A DNA stretch of 64,000 nucleotides from Bacteroidales bacterium. GTDB taxonomy: Bacteria > Bacteroidota > Bacteroidia > Bacteroidales > UBA932. A model generated the notes under the pieces. That model was not told where the DNA came from. It was given only the letters and a program-made list of their open reading frames with translations, and searched no databases. Below are positions 17,147 to 25,105 of the stretch, in pieces (the stretch's first letter is position 1; each line of letters begins with the position of its first letter). The position numbers were made by a program, and so were the translations under genes. Location of the stretch: assembly GCA_017626555.1 (NCBI GenBank), contig JAGAIM010000004.1, positions 1 to 64,000 on the forward strand, read 5' to 3'.

Positions 17147-18385
17147 TCACTTTGTGAAAGTGATATTAAGGAAGAGTCCCGGTGAGGCTGCTACAGGCTT
17201 TGCCGGGGCATATTTTCCTAAGGATTCCAGTTCAGGCATAAAACTCCTTGACACATAATCAATGAGATAGAAGTCAAGGGAGTCCGTCGTTTCAGGGAAG
17301 AAACGCACTCCTATGAAAGACTCCTGGTCTTCACTTTCCTCGTCAGCCGAGAAATATCTGTTCGTCTTGTCCAGAAGGAATGTCTGCAGATCTGCTTTGG
17401 TGCCATCACCCAGATCGAGCGAAAGGGCCGAGCCCTTGCGTATGCCGGAAATGCCTTTGAAGAAGTTCTTGAAGTCGGAGCGGAATGAAGGTATCACCTG
17501 TGCCTCCGCCATATCGAATGTGATCATATCCGTGTCTTCGAATGACGGCAGTTTGTCCAGTCCTGTGCATATATCCTTCCAATAACGGTCCATATATAAA
17601 GAGTCGGTCACGAGTGTGTCGATCATCCACGACTCGTCCAGATGCTTCCATAGGGTGTCGAGGAGGCTGATCTCTATTTCTGCAGTCTTTCCGATGCTGT
17701 ATTTATCTCCGAATCCGAGGTTGAGGACTATCTTGTCACGTCCGTCCTGAGGGTGTGGGTTCAGGGATTTGAGTTCGAGGTATCCGCTGCTTTGTCCTTT
17801 CCTGATGATAAAACTTGTGCTGTCAGAGAAAGTGAAATCAACACCTTCCGTCGCAGTGGATTTTTCCTTATTGACACTTAGGGTGATTTCCGCATCCTGT
17901 CCCAGTGACTTAGTCGATCCTGACCGGTCCTTTGCGTCAAAACTAATATCCAGAGAATCGCACAGCATCAGGTAACTGTTTGAAAATGACAGATATGCCA
18001 ATTTGTCCTGCAAGGTGTATTCCGAGGATAGGTATCTTCCTGCAGAGAAGCCTTCAGGCACTTCCACGCTCAGGCTCACGGTCTTGTCTGTGCCGAGTCT
18101 GAGGGTCGTGACCACTATCGAATCGATGGGATTCTCTCCTCCGAAGACGAATCTGTCGCTGGATACGGTATAGTCCGAGCCGAATTCTGCACTTCCTCCG
18201 AAAGTCACGGGGAAAACTCTTTCCGTACTGTCTGCCATACCGGAGTATGCAAGACGGAATATTGCGGTTTCTTCATATATTTCAGGGTCAGCGCTGAATA
18301 AAGATATTGCAGGATTCAGAACCAGTTCGTCCTGGCAGGATATAAATGCTGCCAGAGCGATCAACAGATATATTGTTTTTTTCAT
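17147..18385 (-). CDS. Lipoprotein with Calx-beta/DUF4843-like domains
   Basis: A 412-residue secreted lipoprotein starting MKKTIYLLIALAAFISC (Cys17). The first half contains repeated beta-sandwich segments with a Calx-beta flavour (for example ATEGVDFTFSDSTSFIIRKG around residue 175 and FGSDYTVSSDRFVFGGENP around 70), the layout seen in DUF4843 proteins; the second half has no motif I recognise. Function is unknown. ATG 18385 was chosen because the reading frame upstream of it has no signal-like sequence and because a minus-strand TATATTTG (18421-18414) lies just upstream. Confidence 0.75.
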   Translation of the reverse strand: MKKTIYLLIALAAFISCQDELVLNPAISLFSADPEIYEETAIFRLAYSGMADSTERVFPVTFGGSAEFGSDYTVSSDRFVFGGENPIDSIVVTTLRLGTDKTVSLSVEVPEGFSAGRYLSSEYTLQDKLAYLSFSNSYLMLCDSLDISFDAKDRSGSTKSLGQDAEITLSVNKEKSTATEGVDFTFSDSTSFIIRKGQSSGYLELKSLNPHPQDGRDKIVLNLGFGDKYSIGKTAEIEISLLDTLWKHLDESWMIDTLVTDSLYMDRYWKDICTGLDKLPSFEDTDMITFDMAEAQVIPSFRSDFKNFFKGISGIRKGSALSLDLGDGTKADLQTFLLDKTNRYFSADEESEDQESFIGVRFFPETTDSLDFYLIDYVSRSFMPELESLGKYAPAKPVAASPGLFLNITFTK

Positions 18386-18413
18386 TTGTTCTATATGTTC
18401 CGTATATAATCTG

Positions 18414-18421
18414 CAAATATA
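18414..18421 (-). promoter_or_regulatory. -7 element of the 17147-18385 gene
   Basis: TATATTTG on the minus strand, 29 bases before the lipoprotein ATG. No TTG at the expected distance was found. Confidence 0.4.
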
Positions 18422-18545
18422 GCAATTATTACGATATCCTTCTCTCTCCCGATTAATGGGTAGTGTTTTCCCTTCAGATAGCAATTTGTCGTGATTAAAT
18501 ATCATTTAATACCTGATTGTGGTTTATAGATTGCATAAAAAGGGA

Positions 18546-18553
18546 TATATTTG
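18546..18553 (+). promoter_or_regulatory. -7 element of feoAB
   Basis: TATATTTG, 22 bases before the chosen feoAB ATG. A degenerate TTTA lies about 19 bases upstream. The position rules out the longer reading frame starting at 18519. Confidence 0.5.
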
Positions 18554-18575
18554 CAATTGGAGCAAAATCAGCAGT

Positions 18576-20969
18576 ATGAAACTTTCGGAACTCAGGACGG
18601 GAGAGCGTGGAGTGATCGTCAAGGTCAACGGCCACGGAAGTTTCCGTAAGAGAATAATAGAAATGGGATTTGTGAAGGGCAATAAGGTGAAGGTCATCCT
18701 TAATGCCCCTCTGAGGGATCCCATTGAATATGAAATTATCGGCTATAAGATTTCGCTTCGTCGCGAGGAGGCTTCAAAGATAGAAGTCATAAGTGAGACA
18801 GAAGCGAAGGAACTCCTGTCTGCGCGTCAGTCACTTCCAGCCCTTGATGCCAGTGGAGAGGCTTGGCTGGAAAGGGAGATGGATACTCTCGCGGAAGAGC
18901 GCCGCAAAGTCATACGTGTCGCTCTTGTCGGCAATCCGAATTGTGGCAAGACATCTCTTTTTAATATAGCCTCCGGTAGTCACGAACACGTAGGAAACTA
19001 CAGCGGTGTGACGGTAGATGCCAAGGAAGGTGTATTCGAACACGGTGGTTACAGGTTTGATATAGTCGATCTTCCCGGTACATATTCACTTTCGGCATAT
19101 AGTCCTGAGGAACTCTATGTAAGGCGTAACCTTGTCGAGGATATGCCTGATGTGGTTGTGAATGTCGTCGATGCATCCAATATCCAGAGAAACCTCTATC
19201 TTACTACCCAACTTATTGATATGAATCTTCGTGTGGTGATGGCTCTGAATATGTACGACGAACTTGAGAGCAGAGGCGACAGGCTGGATATCAAGCAGTT
19301 GGGCTACCTTCTAGGTATGCCTGTCGTGCCGACGGTCAGCCGTACGGGAGAAGGAATAGACAATCTTTTCGACACAGTCATACAGATATACGAGAAATCC
19401 GATCCTCATCTGGCCCGTCATATTCATATCAATCACGGTGCGGAACTGGAGCAGAGTATAGACCGCATCAAGAGGCTCATTCAGAAAAACGCGGATATCC
19501 GTGACAAATACTCCACAAGGTATCTGGCGATCAAATATCTGGAGAATGACAGGGAGATAGAGAAGGTGGTGGAGGCTCTTCCGGGGAGGAATGAGATAAT
19601 TGCTGCCAGATTTGAAGAGAAGGCAAGGATTGAAGGGTTTCTCAAATCGGGTATGGAGTCGGCGTTGGTGGATGCGAAGTACGCCTTTGTCGAAGGTGCC
19701 CTTGCAGAAACCTATACTCAGGGTAAGAGAAGACGGAATACGCTTACGGATAAGATCGATGGCATTGTCACCAACAGATGGATGGCCTTCCCTATATTTA
19801 TTGTTTTGCTGTATCTGGTGTTTGAAGGTACGTTTGTGCTAGGCGAGTATCCGATGCAGTGGATCGAATGGCTGGTGGAAAAACTTGGGGCATTCGTTTC
19901 AATGAATATGGCAGACGGCTGGGTCAAGGACCTGGTTGTTGACGGTATTATCGGAGGCGTAGGTGGTGTCCTCGTATTCCTCCCGAATATTCTGCTGCTG
20001 TATCTTTTCATCTCTTTGATGGAGGATTCAGGATATATGGCCAGGGCTGCCTTCATAATGGACAGACTGATGCATAAGATAGGCCTTCACGGGAAGTCTT
20101 TCATACCTATGATTATGGGCTTCGGGTGCAATGTACCGGCTATTATGGCTACCAGAACCATTGAAAGCCCGAAGAGCCGTCTGATAACGATGCTTATCAT
20201 TCCTCTTATGTCCTGTGCCGGACGTATGCCTGTGTATGTGCTCATTGCAGGAGCATTCTTCCCTAAGAAAGCGGGTCTGGTGCTTCTTGGACTATATGCC
20301 CTCGGAATTCTTCTTGCCATATTGGGGGCAAAGGTTATGAGTCTGTTCTTCAAGGATGATGATCTTCCTTTCGTGATGGAACTGCCTCCATACAGGGTGC
20401 CTACGGCTAAATCGATTTTCCGTCATACCTGGGAAAAAGGCCGTCAGTATCTTCAGAAAATGAGCGGTATCATTCTGATATGTTCGATGGTGATATGGTT
20501 CCTTGGCTATTTCCCTAATCACGATGCATACGATTCTGTCCAGGAGCAGCAGGAACATTCGTTCATCGGCTATATCGGAAAATCTATGGAACCGGTGCTG
20601 GAACCTTTAGGATTTGACTGGAGAATGGGAGTGGGAATTGTGGCAGGAGTTGGTGCCAAGGAGTTGGTGGTAAGTACTTTAGGCGTTATGTATGCAGGTG
20701 AGGAACCAGTGTCGGGAACACAGACGGAGGATGGAAGCGTGCCATCGGAAACCCGTCTTCAGCGTGCGCTGGTGAAGTCTGTCACTCCGGCCGGAGCCCT
20801 GGCATATATGGTTTTCATTCTTCTTTATTTCCCTTGTATTGCCACATTCGTGGCCATAAAGAATGAAAGCGGAGGATGGAAATGGGCGATAATTACAGCC
20901 ATATATACCATTCTTCTGGCCTGGACTGCGGCTTTCCTTACCTTCCGTATAGCCGGTCTTTTTCTATAA
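18576..20969 (+). CDS. feoB: FeoAB fusion ferrous iron transporter
   Basis: Inner-membrane Fe(II) importer. The 797-residue product fuses a FeoA domain (residues 1-75, LRTGERGVIVKVNGHGSFRKRIIEMGFVKG split by its SH3-like fold) to FeoB. The G-domain shows the P-loop GNPNCGKT (119-126), DLPG (165-168) and NMYD; a GDI-like helical linker follows, then two Gate regions and about eight membrane helices from residue 400 on (GFGCNVPAIMATRTIE, SCAGRMPVYVLIAGAFF). The FeoA-FeoB fusion is common in Bacteroidota. The next two genes encode a hemerythrin-type protein and a regulator, so the region may serve iron and redox balance (inference). Confidence 0.95.
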   Translation: MKLSELRTGERGVIVKVNGHGSFRKRIIEMGFVKGNKVKVILNAPLRDPIEYEIIGYKISLRREEASKIEVISETEAKELLSARQSLPALDASGEAWLEREMDTLAEERRKVIRVALVGNPNCGKTSLFNIASGSHEHVGNYSGVTVDAKEGVFEHGGYRFDIVDLPGTYSLSAYSPEELYVRRNLVEDMPDVVVNVVDASNIQRNLYLTTQLIDMNLRVVMALNMYDELESRGDRLDIKQLGYLLGMPVVPTVSRTGEGIDNLFDTVIQIYEKSDPHLARHIHINHGAELEQSIDRIKRLIQKNADIRDKYSTRYLAIKYLENDREIEKVVEALPGRNEIIAARFEEKARIEGFLKSGMESALVDAKYAFVEGALAETYTQGKRRRNTLTDKIDGIVTNRWMAFPIFIVLLYLVFEGTFVLGEYPMQWIEWLVEKLGAFVSMNMADGWVKDLVVDGIIGGVGGVLVFLPNILLLYLFISLMEDSGYMARAAFIMDRLMHKIGLHGKSFIPMIMGFGCNVPAIMATRTIESPKSRLITMLIIPLMSCAGRMPVYVLIAGAFFPKKAGLVLLGLYALGILLAILGAKVMSLFFKDDDLPFVMELPPYRVPTAKSIFRHTWEKGRQYLQKMSGIILICSMVIWFLGYFPNHDAYDSVQEQQEHSFIGYIGKSMEPVLEPLGFDWRMGVGIVAGVGAKELVVSTLGVMYAGEEPVSGTQTEDGSVPSETRLQRALVKSVTPAGALAYMVFILLYFPCIATFVAIKNESGGWKWAIITAIYTILLAWTAAFLTFRIAGLFL

Positions 20970-21009
20970 CTTGTCTTTTTGACTTTTGCAAAATACCAAG
21001 ATGTTGGGA

Positions 21010-21040
21010 TTGCCGGCAGAAGGATATGTATATATCTTTG
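21010..21040 (+). promoter_or_regulatory. Promoter in the feoAB-hemerythrin gap
   Basis: TTG at 21010-21012 and TATCTTTG at 21033-21040 with 20 bases between them. It would start a transcript near 21047 that crosses the hairpin at 21097-21135. A second -7 element TAACTTTG (21165-21172) lies 51 bases before the hemerythrin start. Confidence 0.6.
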
Positions 21041-21096
21041 CAATAGAAATAAGCCATTATACTTGAAGAAAGCAATCCTTTTAAATGTTGAATGAT

Positions 21097-21135
21097 TCAT
21101 CAAGAGGCCTTCCGTGAGGGAACGCCTCTTGATGA
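21097..21135 (+). other. 12-bp perfect hairpin between feoAB and hemerythrin gene
   Basis: TCATCAAGAGGC (21097-21108) pairs perfectly with 21124-21135, and the loop contains a further TTCC/GGAA pairing. No T-run follows, so it is not a standard terminator. It may be part of a short RNA or of the leader of the hemerythrin gene. Confidence 0.55.
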
Positions 21136-21222
21136 TTATGAGGGAGGTTTCCCAAAAAAATAATTAACTTTGGAATATTTATATGAGTTGAATACCGTGT
21201 TTGCGGAATAGACCTGATCATT

Positions 21223-21918
21223 ATGACCACAGAAATACAGAGAATAGTCTTTTCGGAATCAATGAAACTTGCCGATCTGATTGATGTGAATTTCAAACTT
21301 CTCAATGTGCTTTCACGTATGGGTATAAGTCTGGGGTTCGGAGAAAATACGATACAGGAGGTCTGTGAAAGGCAAAATATCGACTTGAAATCTTTTCTGC
21401 TTATCTGCAGTGTTTACACCTACGATGGATATGTGCCTTCGGCAGAACTATTGACAGGGGCCGATCCGGCGACTATCGTTGATTATCTGCACAACTCCCA
21501 TTCTTTTTATATGCAGAAAGAGTTTGCCGGTCTGGAGGTGGAACTCAAGGCTATGGTAGAGCCTTGCGACGCAACCCAGAAAAAGATCGTTGCAAGATTC
21601 TTTGCTGACTATAAGGCACAGGTGACGAATCATTTCGAGTATGAAGAAAACGTCGTATTCCCATATATAAGGGCACTGATGGCAGGCCAGAGGCAGCAGG
21701 GCTATTCCATAGACCAGTTCGAGGAGAATCACAGTAATATAGATGAAACGCTCAATGATCTGAAGAATATTGTGATGAAGTATCTTCCGGATACCTGTGA
21801 TACTATTCTTCGGAATCAGGTATTGTACAGGATATACAGGCTTGGAGAGGATCTTCTCAAGCATACTCTGATTGAGGATAATATTCTTATTCCGATGATT
21901 AATAAAATTGAGGAATAG
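21223..21918 (+). CDS. Hemerythrin-domain protein, RIC/ScdA-like
   Basis: A 231-residue cytoplasmic helical protein with the carboxylate/histidine ligands of a di-iron hemerythrin fold: LHNSHSFYMQ near residue 92, HFEYEENVVFPYIR near 138, ENHSNIDETL near 168 and HTLIEDNILIP near 217. The N-terminal part (LIDVNFKLLNVLSRMGISLGFGENTIQEVC) is like the DUF542-type domain of RIC proteins, which repair Fe-S clusters after nitrosative or oxidative damage, but the usual Cys pair is not evident. The LuxR-type regulator starts 2 bases after its stop. Confidence 0.85.
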   Translation: MTTEIQRIVFSESMKLADLIDVNFKLLNVLSRMGISLGFGENTIQEVCERQNIDLKSFLLICSVYTYDGYVPSAELLTGADPATIVDYLHNSHSFYMQKEFAGLEVELKAMVEPCDATQKKIVARFFADYKAQVTNHFEYEENVVFPYIRALMAGQRQQGYSIDQFEENHSNIDETLNDLKNIVMKYLPDTCDTILRNQVLYRIYRLGEDLLKHTLIEDNILIPMINKIEE

Positions 21919-21920
21919 CG

Positions 21921-22526
21921 ATGAAGACCGGTTATAAGAAAGTATTGCTGATAATGCCCTCCAAGATCATTGCAAGAGGAATAGAGGCTGTATTGTCGGA
22001 ACTTGGCGAATTCCGCGTGGATGGTATTCTGTCCGATCTGTCCCACACGTCGGAAGCGCGTCTGAGGAATATGGATGCGGATGTCATTATGATCGATCCG
22101 GTGGTTTTCGATTATGTGTCACGAATGAATGTGCGCAACCGCATATCGGAATATTCCACTGCTGCAGTTGTGGCGTTCAAGTCGATACCGATGGATGAGG
22201 AGCAGTTGAAACAGTATGATGGAGTGATAGGACTGTATGATGATCCCGTTACAGTAGTGAAAAAACTTCGTGAATCTATATCTTCCAGAGAGGAATCTGT
22301 TGATTCTGAGGGATATGACCTGTCTGTGCGTGAAAAGGAAATCCTCGTCTGTGTGGCCAAGGGTATGCTTAATAAGGAGATAGCCGACTTCTATAACCTT
22401 TCCATTCATACGGTCATAACCCACCGTAAGAACATCACGAGAAAGACGGGTATAAAGACTGTTGCTGGACTTACGGTATATGCTCTGCTGAACAATCTTA
22501 TAGATCCCGCTTCCATAGATATTTAA
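21921..22526 (+). CDS. LuxR-type transcriptional regulator with pseudo-receiver
   Basis: A 201-residue protein. Residues 1-115 look like a degenerate response-regulator receiver (KVLLIMPSKIIARGIEAVL, DADVIMIDPVVFDY); the acidic pocket and phospho-Asp are not convincingly preserved. Residues 133-195 form a LuxR/GerE helix-turn-helix (LSVREKEILVCVAKGMLNKEIADFYNLSIHTVITHRKNI). It directly follows the hemerythrin gene and probably shares its promoter and regulates it or iron genes (inference). The stop overlaps that of the convergent nhaC by 4 bases. Confidence 0.88.
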   Translation: MKTGYKKVLLIMPSKIIARGIEAVLSELGEFRVDGILSDLSHTSEARLRNMDADVIMIDPVVFDYVSRMNVRNRISEYSTAAVVAFKSIPMDEEQLKQYDGVIGLYDDPVTVVKKLRESISSREESVDSEGYDLSVREKEILVCVAKGMLNKEIADFYNLSIHTVITHRKNITRKTGIKTVAGLTVYALLNNLIDPASIDI

Positions 22527-23899
22527 CTAAACTTTCGCGGCAGGCGGAGGATGATGGCCATAAGTGCAAAACCTCCCATAACAAATGGATAAAACAGATG
22601 ACTGATTATGGTTATTGTGGATATTCCTGCGAGTCCAGCAGCCATCAGCAGTTGTGCCCCGTAAGGGATGAGTCCCTGTATGAAACAGGAGAATGTATCC
22701 AGAATGCTGGCGGTCTTGCGAGGATCAAGCCCGAAGCGTTTTGTTATGTCTTTGGCGATTCTTCCTGTGGTAATGATCGCAATCGTATTGTTGGCGGTAC
22801 ATAGATTGGCAAGACTCACCAGGGCCGCTATACTGAGTTCAGCCCCTCTCTTCCCCTTGATTCCTTTGGTCAATCCTTTGACAATGAAATCAATGCCTCC
22901 GTTTTCTCTTATCACCTCAAGCATTCCTCCTGCCAGCATTGTCACAATAATCAGGTCTCCCATACCGCTTATGCCGCTGCCGACCGACTGAAGAAAAGAT
23001 GACCAGGTCAAGGAGCCCTCGCACAAACCTATTGTTGCATTGACGGCTATGCCTATTGAAAGTACTGCAGCCACGTTCATTCCTGATATGGCAAGTGCGA
23101 TGACGAGAATATATGGCAGAAGTCTTATCCAGTCAAAGGCTCCTGCTTCCGGAGTGACAGACACCGATGCCCCCAGTATTATATAGAGGATTGTAACGAC
23201 AACTGCTGCAGGACCGACAATTCTTATGTTTGCCTTGAATTTGTCGGCCATAGATACATCCTGGGTTCTGGTGGCAGCGATGGTTGTGTCGGAAATGAAT
23301 GACAGATTATCTCCAAAGAAGGATCCTCCGACGATGATTGCCGTTATGAAGGCTGGGCTTGAAAATGCGCCTGTAGAGCCTCCCGCAGCAAGTTCTTCCG
23401 CTATTCCTGCTGCGACCGGAACAAGGGCTACGATCGTACCGACGCTGGTTCCTATCGACATTGATATGAAGCAGGCTGCAAGGAAAAGTCCGGCATAAAG
23501 AAGTCTGCCCGGAAGTATGCGCAATGCCAGGTTGACCGTTGCATCAATGGCACCGATCTCCTTTGCCGTGGAGGCGAATGCTCCTGCGAGTACGAAGATC
23601 CATATCATCAGCAGAACATTCTTATTGCCGGCACCTTCAGAGAATACGGCTATTCTTTGCTCGAGTGTCTTGCCACGGCATATCACTATCGCATAGACGG
23701 AGGCAACAAGGAATGCTGCGGAAATAGGTATGGCATAGAAGTCCTTTGCTGCGATTGAGGATATAAGGTATATGCATAGGAATACGAACAATGGACTCAG
23801 AGCGAGCCATCCTCCCATTGGTCTGGCATCGTGCTCTTCCCACTTGCTGCGCACCCCTTTGAAAAGTTCCTTTATGTACCTGTCCGGAATAATTCCCAT
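22523..23899 (-). CDS. nhaC: Na+/H+ antiporter, NhaC family
   Basis: A 458-residue inner-membrane protein with about eleven hydrophobic helices. SMSIGTSVGTIVALVPVAAGIA near 150, IVGGSFFGDNLSFISDTTIAATRTQ near 190 and LCTANNTIAIITTGRIAK near 370 are the typical NhaC/ion-transporter re-entrant and core motifs. The transported ion pair could also be malate/lactate type as in some NhaC homologs. A minus-strand TAACTTTG at 23929-23922 lies just upstream. Confidence 0.85.
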   Translation of the reverse strand: MGIIPDRYIKELFKGVRSKWEEHDARPMGGWLALSPLFVFLCIYLISSIAAKDFYAIPISAAFLVASVYAIVICRGKTLEQRIAVFSEGAGNKNVLLMIWIFVLAGAFASTAKEIGAIDATVNLALRILPGRLLYAGLFLAACFISMSIGTSVGTIVALVPVAAGIAEELAAGGSTGAFSSPAFITAIIVGGSFFGDNLSFISDTTIAATRTQDVSMADKFKANIRIVGPAAVVVTILYIILGASVSVTPEAGAFDWIRLLPYILVIALAISGMNVAAVLSIGIAVNATIGLCEGSLTWSSFLQSVGSGISGMGDLIIVTMLAGGMLEVIRENGGIDFIVKGLTKGIKGKRGAELSIAALVSLANLCTANNTIAIITTGRIAKDITKRFGLDPRKTASILDTFSCFIQGLIPYGAQLLMAAGLAGISTITIISHLFYPFVMGGFALMAIILRLPRKFS

Positions 23900-23921
23900 A
23901 TCGAATTCGTTTTATCGGCTG

Positions 23922-23948
23922 CAAAGTTACTAATTTAGTTTATCTTTG
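23922..23948. promoter_or_regulatory. Divergent -7 elements between nhaC and queH
   Basis: TAACTTTG on the minus strand (23929-23922) serves nhaC and TATCTTTG on the plus strand (23941-23948) serves queH. Upstream TTG boxes are not clear for either. Confidence 0.45.
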
Positions 23949-23995
23949 CTGCAGGATATGTACATAGTATTGCGAGTTTGCTTGTGAAGAATAGA

Positions 23996-24676
23996 ATGAA
24001 AAAGAATATTGACTTCCATCTTCAAGTGCCGGGAGGGGAGACGACTGTGCTTCTGCATACGTGTTGCGCTCCGTGCTCCAGCGCGATCATTGAGGCTATG
24101 CTCAAGGATGGGATCACTCCGGTGATTTATTATTGCAATCCTAATATATATCCTCTGGAGGAATATGAAATCCGTAAGAATGAATGTACCCGATATGCCC
24201 AGGCGCTCGGGCTGGAGATCGTGGATGCGGATTATGATCACGAGCGTTGGCTTGAAGAAGTGAAGGGTCTGGAAAACGAGCCGGAAAGGGGAGGCCGATG
24301 TCTGAAGTGCTTCAAGATCAGGCTTCTGAGGACTGCACAATATGCTGCACAGCGTGGTATAAAGGTCATAACCACCACTCTTGCTTCATCCCGATGGAAA
24401 TCGCTTGATCAGATCAATGAAGCCGGACGTTGGGCCTGTCAGCAGGTGGTTCCACCAGATGGCAAAGTCATCTGGTGGAACCATAACTGGCGCAAAAACG
24501 GTCTGCAGGAACGTCGCCTGCAGATCATCAAGGAGTATGATTTCTATAATCAGTTATACTGCGGATGCGAATTCAGTATGCACCGGAATCAGAGTACAGG
24601 CTTGCCTTCTTCTTCCGATTTAACTTCAACCACGCAGTTCTCTTTAACATCCGAGGGGATGTCTTCCCTCCTGTAG
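23996..24676 (+). CDS. queH: Epoxyqueuosine reductase QueH
   Basis: Last step of queuosine tRNA modification: reduction of epoxyqueuosine. The 226-residue protein has HTCCAPC (Cys23, Cys24, Cys27), GGRCLKCFKIRL (Cys102, Cys105) and YCGCEFS (Cys189, Cys191), the Fe-S and metal ligands of QueH (formerly DUF208). ATG 23996 was preferred to a TTG at 23978. The family normally ends shortly after YCGCEFS; here the frame runs about 30 residues further and overlaps the 3' end of the convergent lipoprotein gene by 88 bases. Confidence 0.94.
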   Translation: MKKNIDFHLQVPGGETTVLLHTCCAPCSSAIIEAMLKDGITPVIYYCNPNIYPLEEYEIRKNECTRYAQALGLEIVDADYDHERWLEEVKGLENEPERGGRCLKCFKIRLLRTAQYAAQRGIKVITTTLASSRWKSLDQINEAGRWACQQVVPPDGKVIWWNHNWRKNGLQERRLQIIKEYDFYNQLYCGCEFSMHRNQSTGLPSSSDLTSTTQFSLTSEGMSSLL

Positions 24677-25086
24677 ATATGCTCCTCCTTTACTGAGGCT
24701 TCTGTCGGAACAAGCGTCATACTGTTCTTGTCTTCGCTTACGGTGACTTCGTATGCACTGCCCCAGGATTGTCCGTCGTCGTATTTTCCAGTAATGGTGC
24801 GGGACTCCTCGTCTATCGACCAGGTGCCTTTATATAAGCGGTGCGCTCCGTCGCCTATCTGCTGATAGAGGTCGAATGAATTTCCTGAAAGTGAAATGTA
24901 AATATCCGCTTCTATATCTGAAATGATGCAGTGCCACTCTCCGATTATCTGTTCTGCAAGAGTCTCTTCCTTTGCAGGTGGATCGACCGGCTTGTCAGGA
25001 TTGTCCGGAATATCAGGTCCGGGCTTCTCGGTGCATCCTGCCGTGAACAGCATCAATGCAGCCATTATATGTGCTATCTTCTTCAT
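24589..25086 (-). CDS. Lipocalin-like lipoprotein
   Basis: A 165-residue secreted lipoprotein: signal ending TAGC with Cys18, a Pro/Asp-rich linker (residues 20-42) and a small beta-rich domain beginning LAEQIIGEWHC and containing GTWSIDEESRTITGKY. This layout resembles lipocalin-like/DUF5640-type domains of Bacteroidota. No enzyme motif is seen. It precedes the subtilase on the same strand only in order of coordinates; the subtilase gene is upstream by 19 bases, so the two are likely cotranscribed. Confidence 0.75.
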   Translation of the reverse strand: MKKIAHIMAALMLFTAGCTEKPGPDIPDNPDKPVDPPAKEETLAEQIIGEWHCIISDIEADIYISLSGNSFDLYQQIGDGAHRLYKGTWSIDEESRTITGKYDDGQSWGSAYEVTVSEDKNSMTLVPTEASVKEEHIYRREDIPSDVKENCVVEVKSEEEGKPVL

Positions 25087-25105
25087 ATTCAGTTATGTAA
25101 GTTGT

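Noticed and set aside
18386..18505. N-terminal extension of the 17147 lipoprotein
   Set aside because: It runs through the promoter motif and lacks signal-peptide character; the lipoprotein signal starts at 18385.
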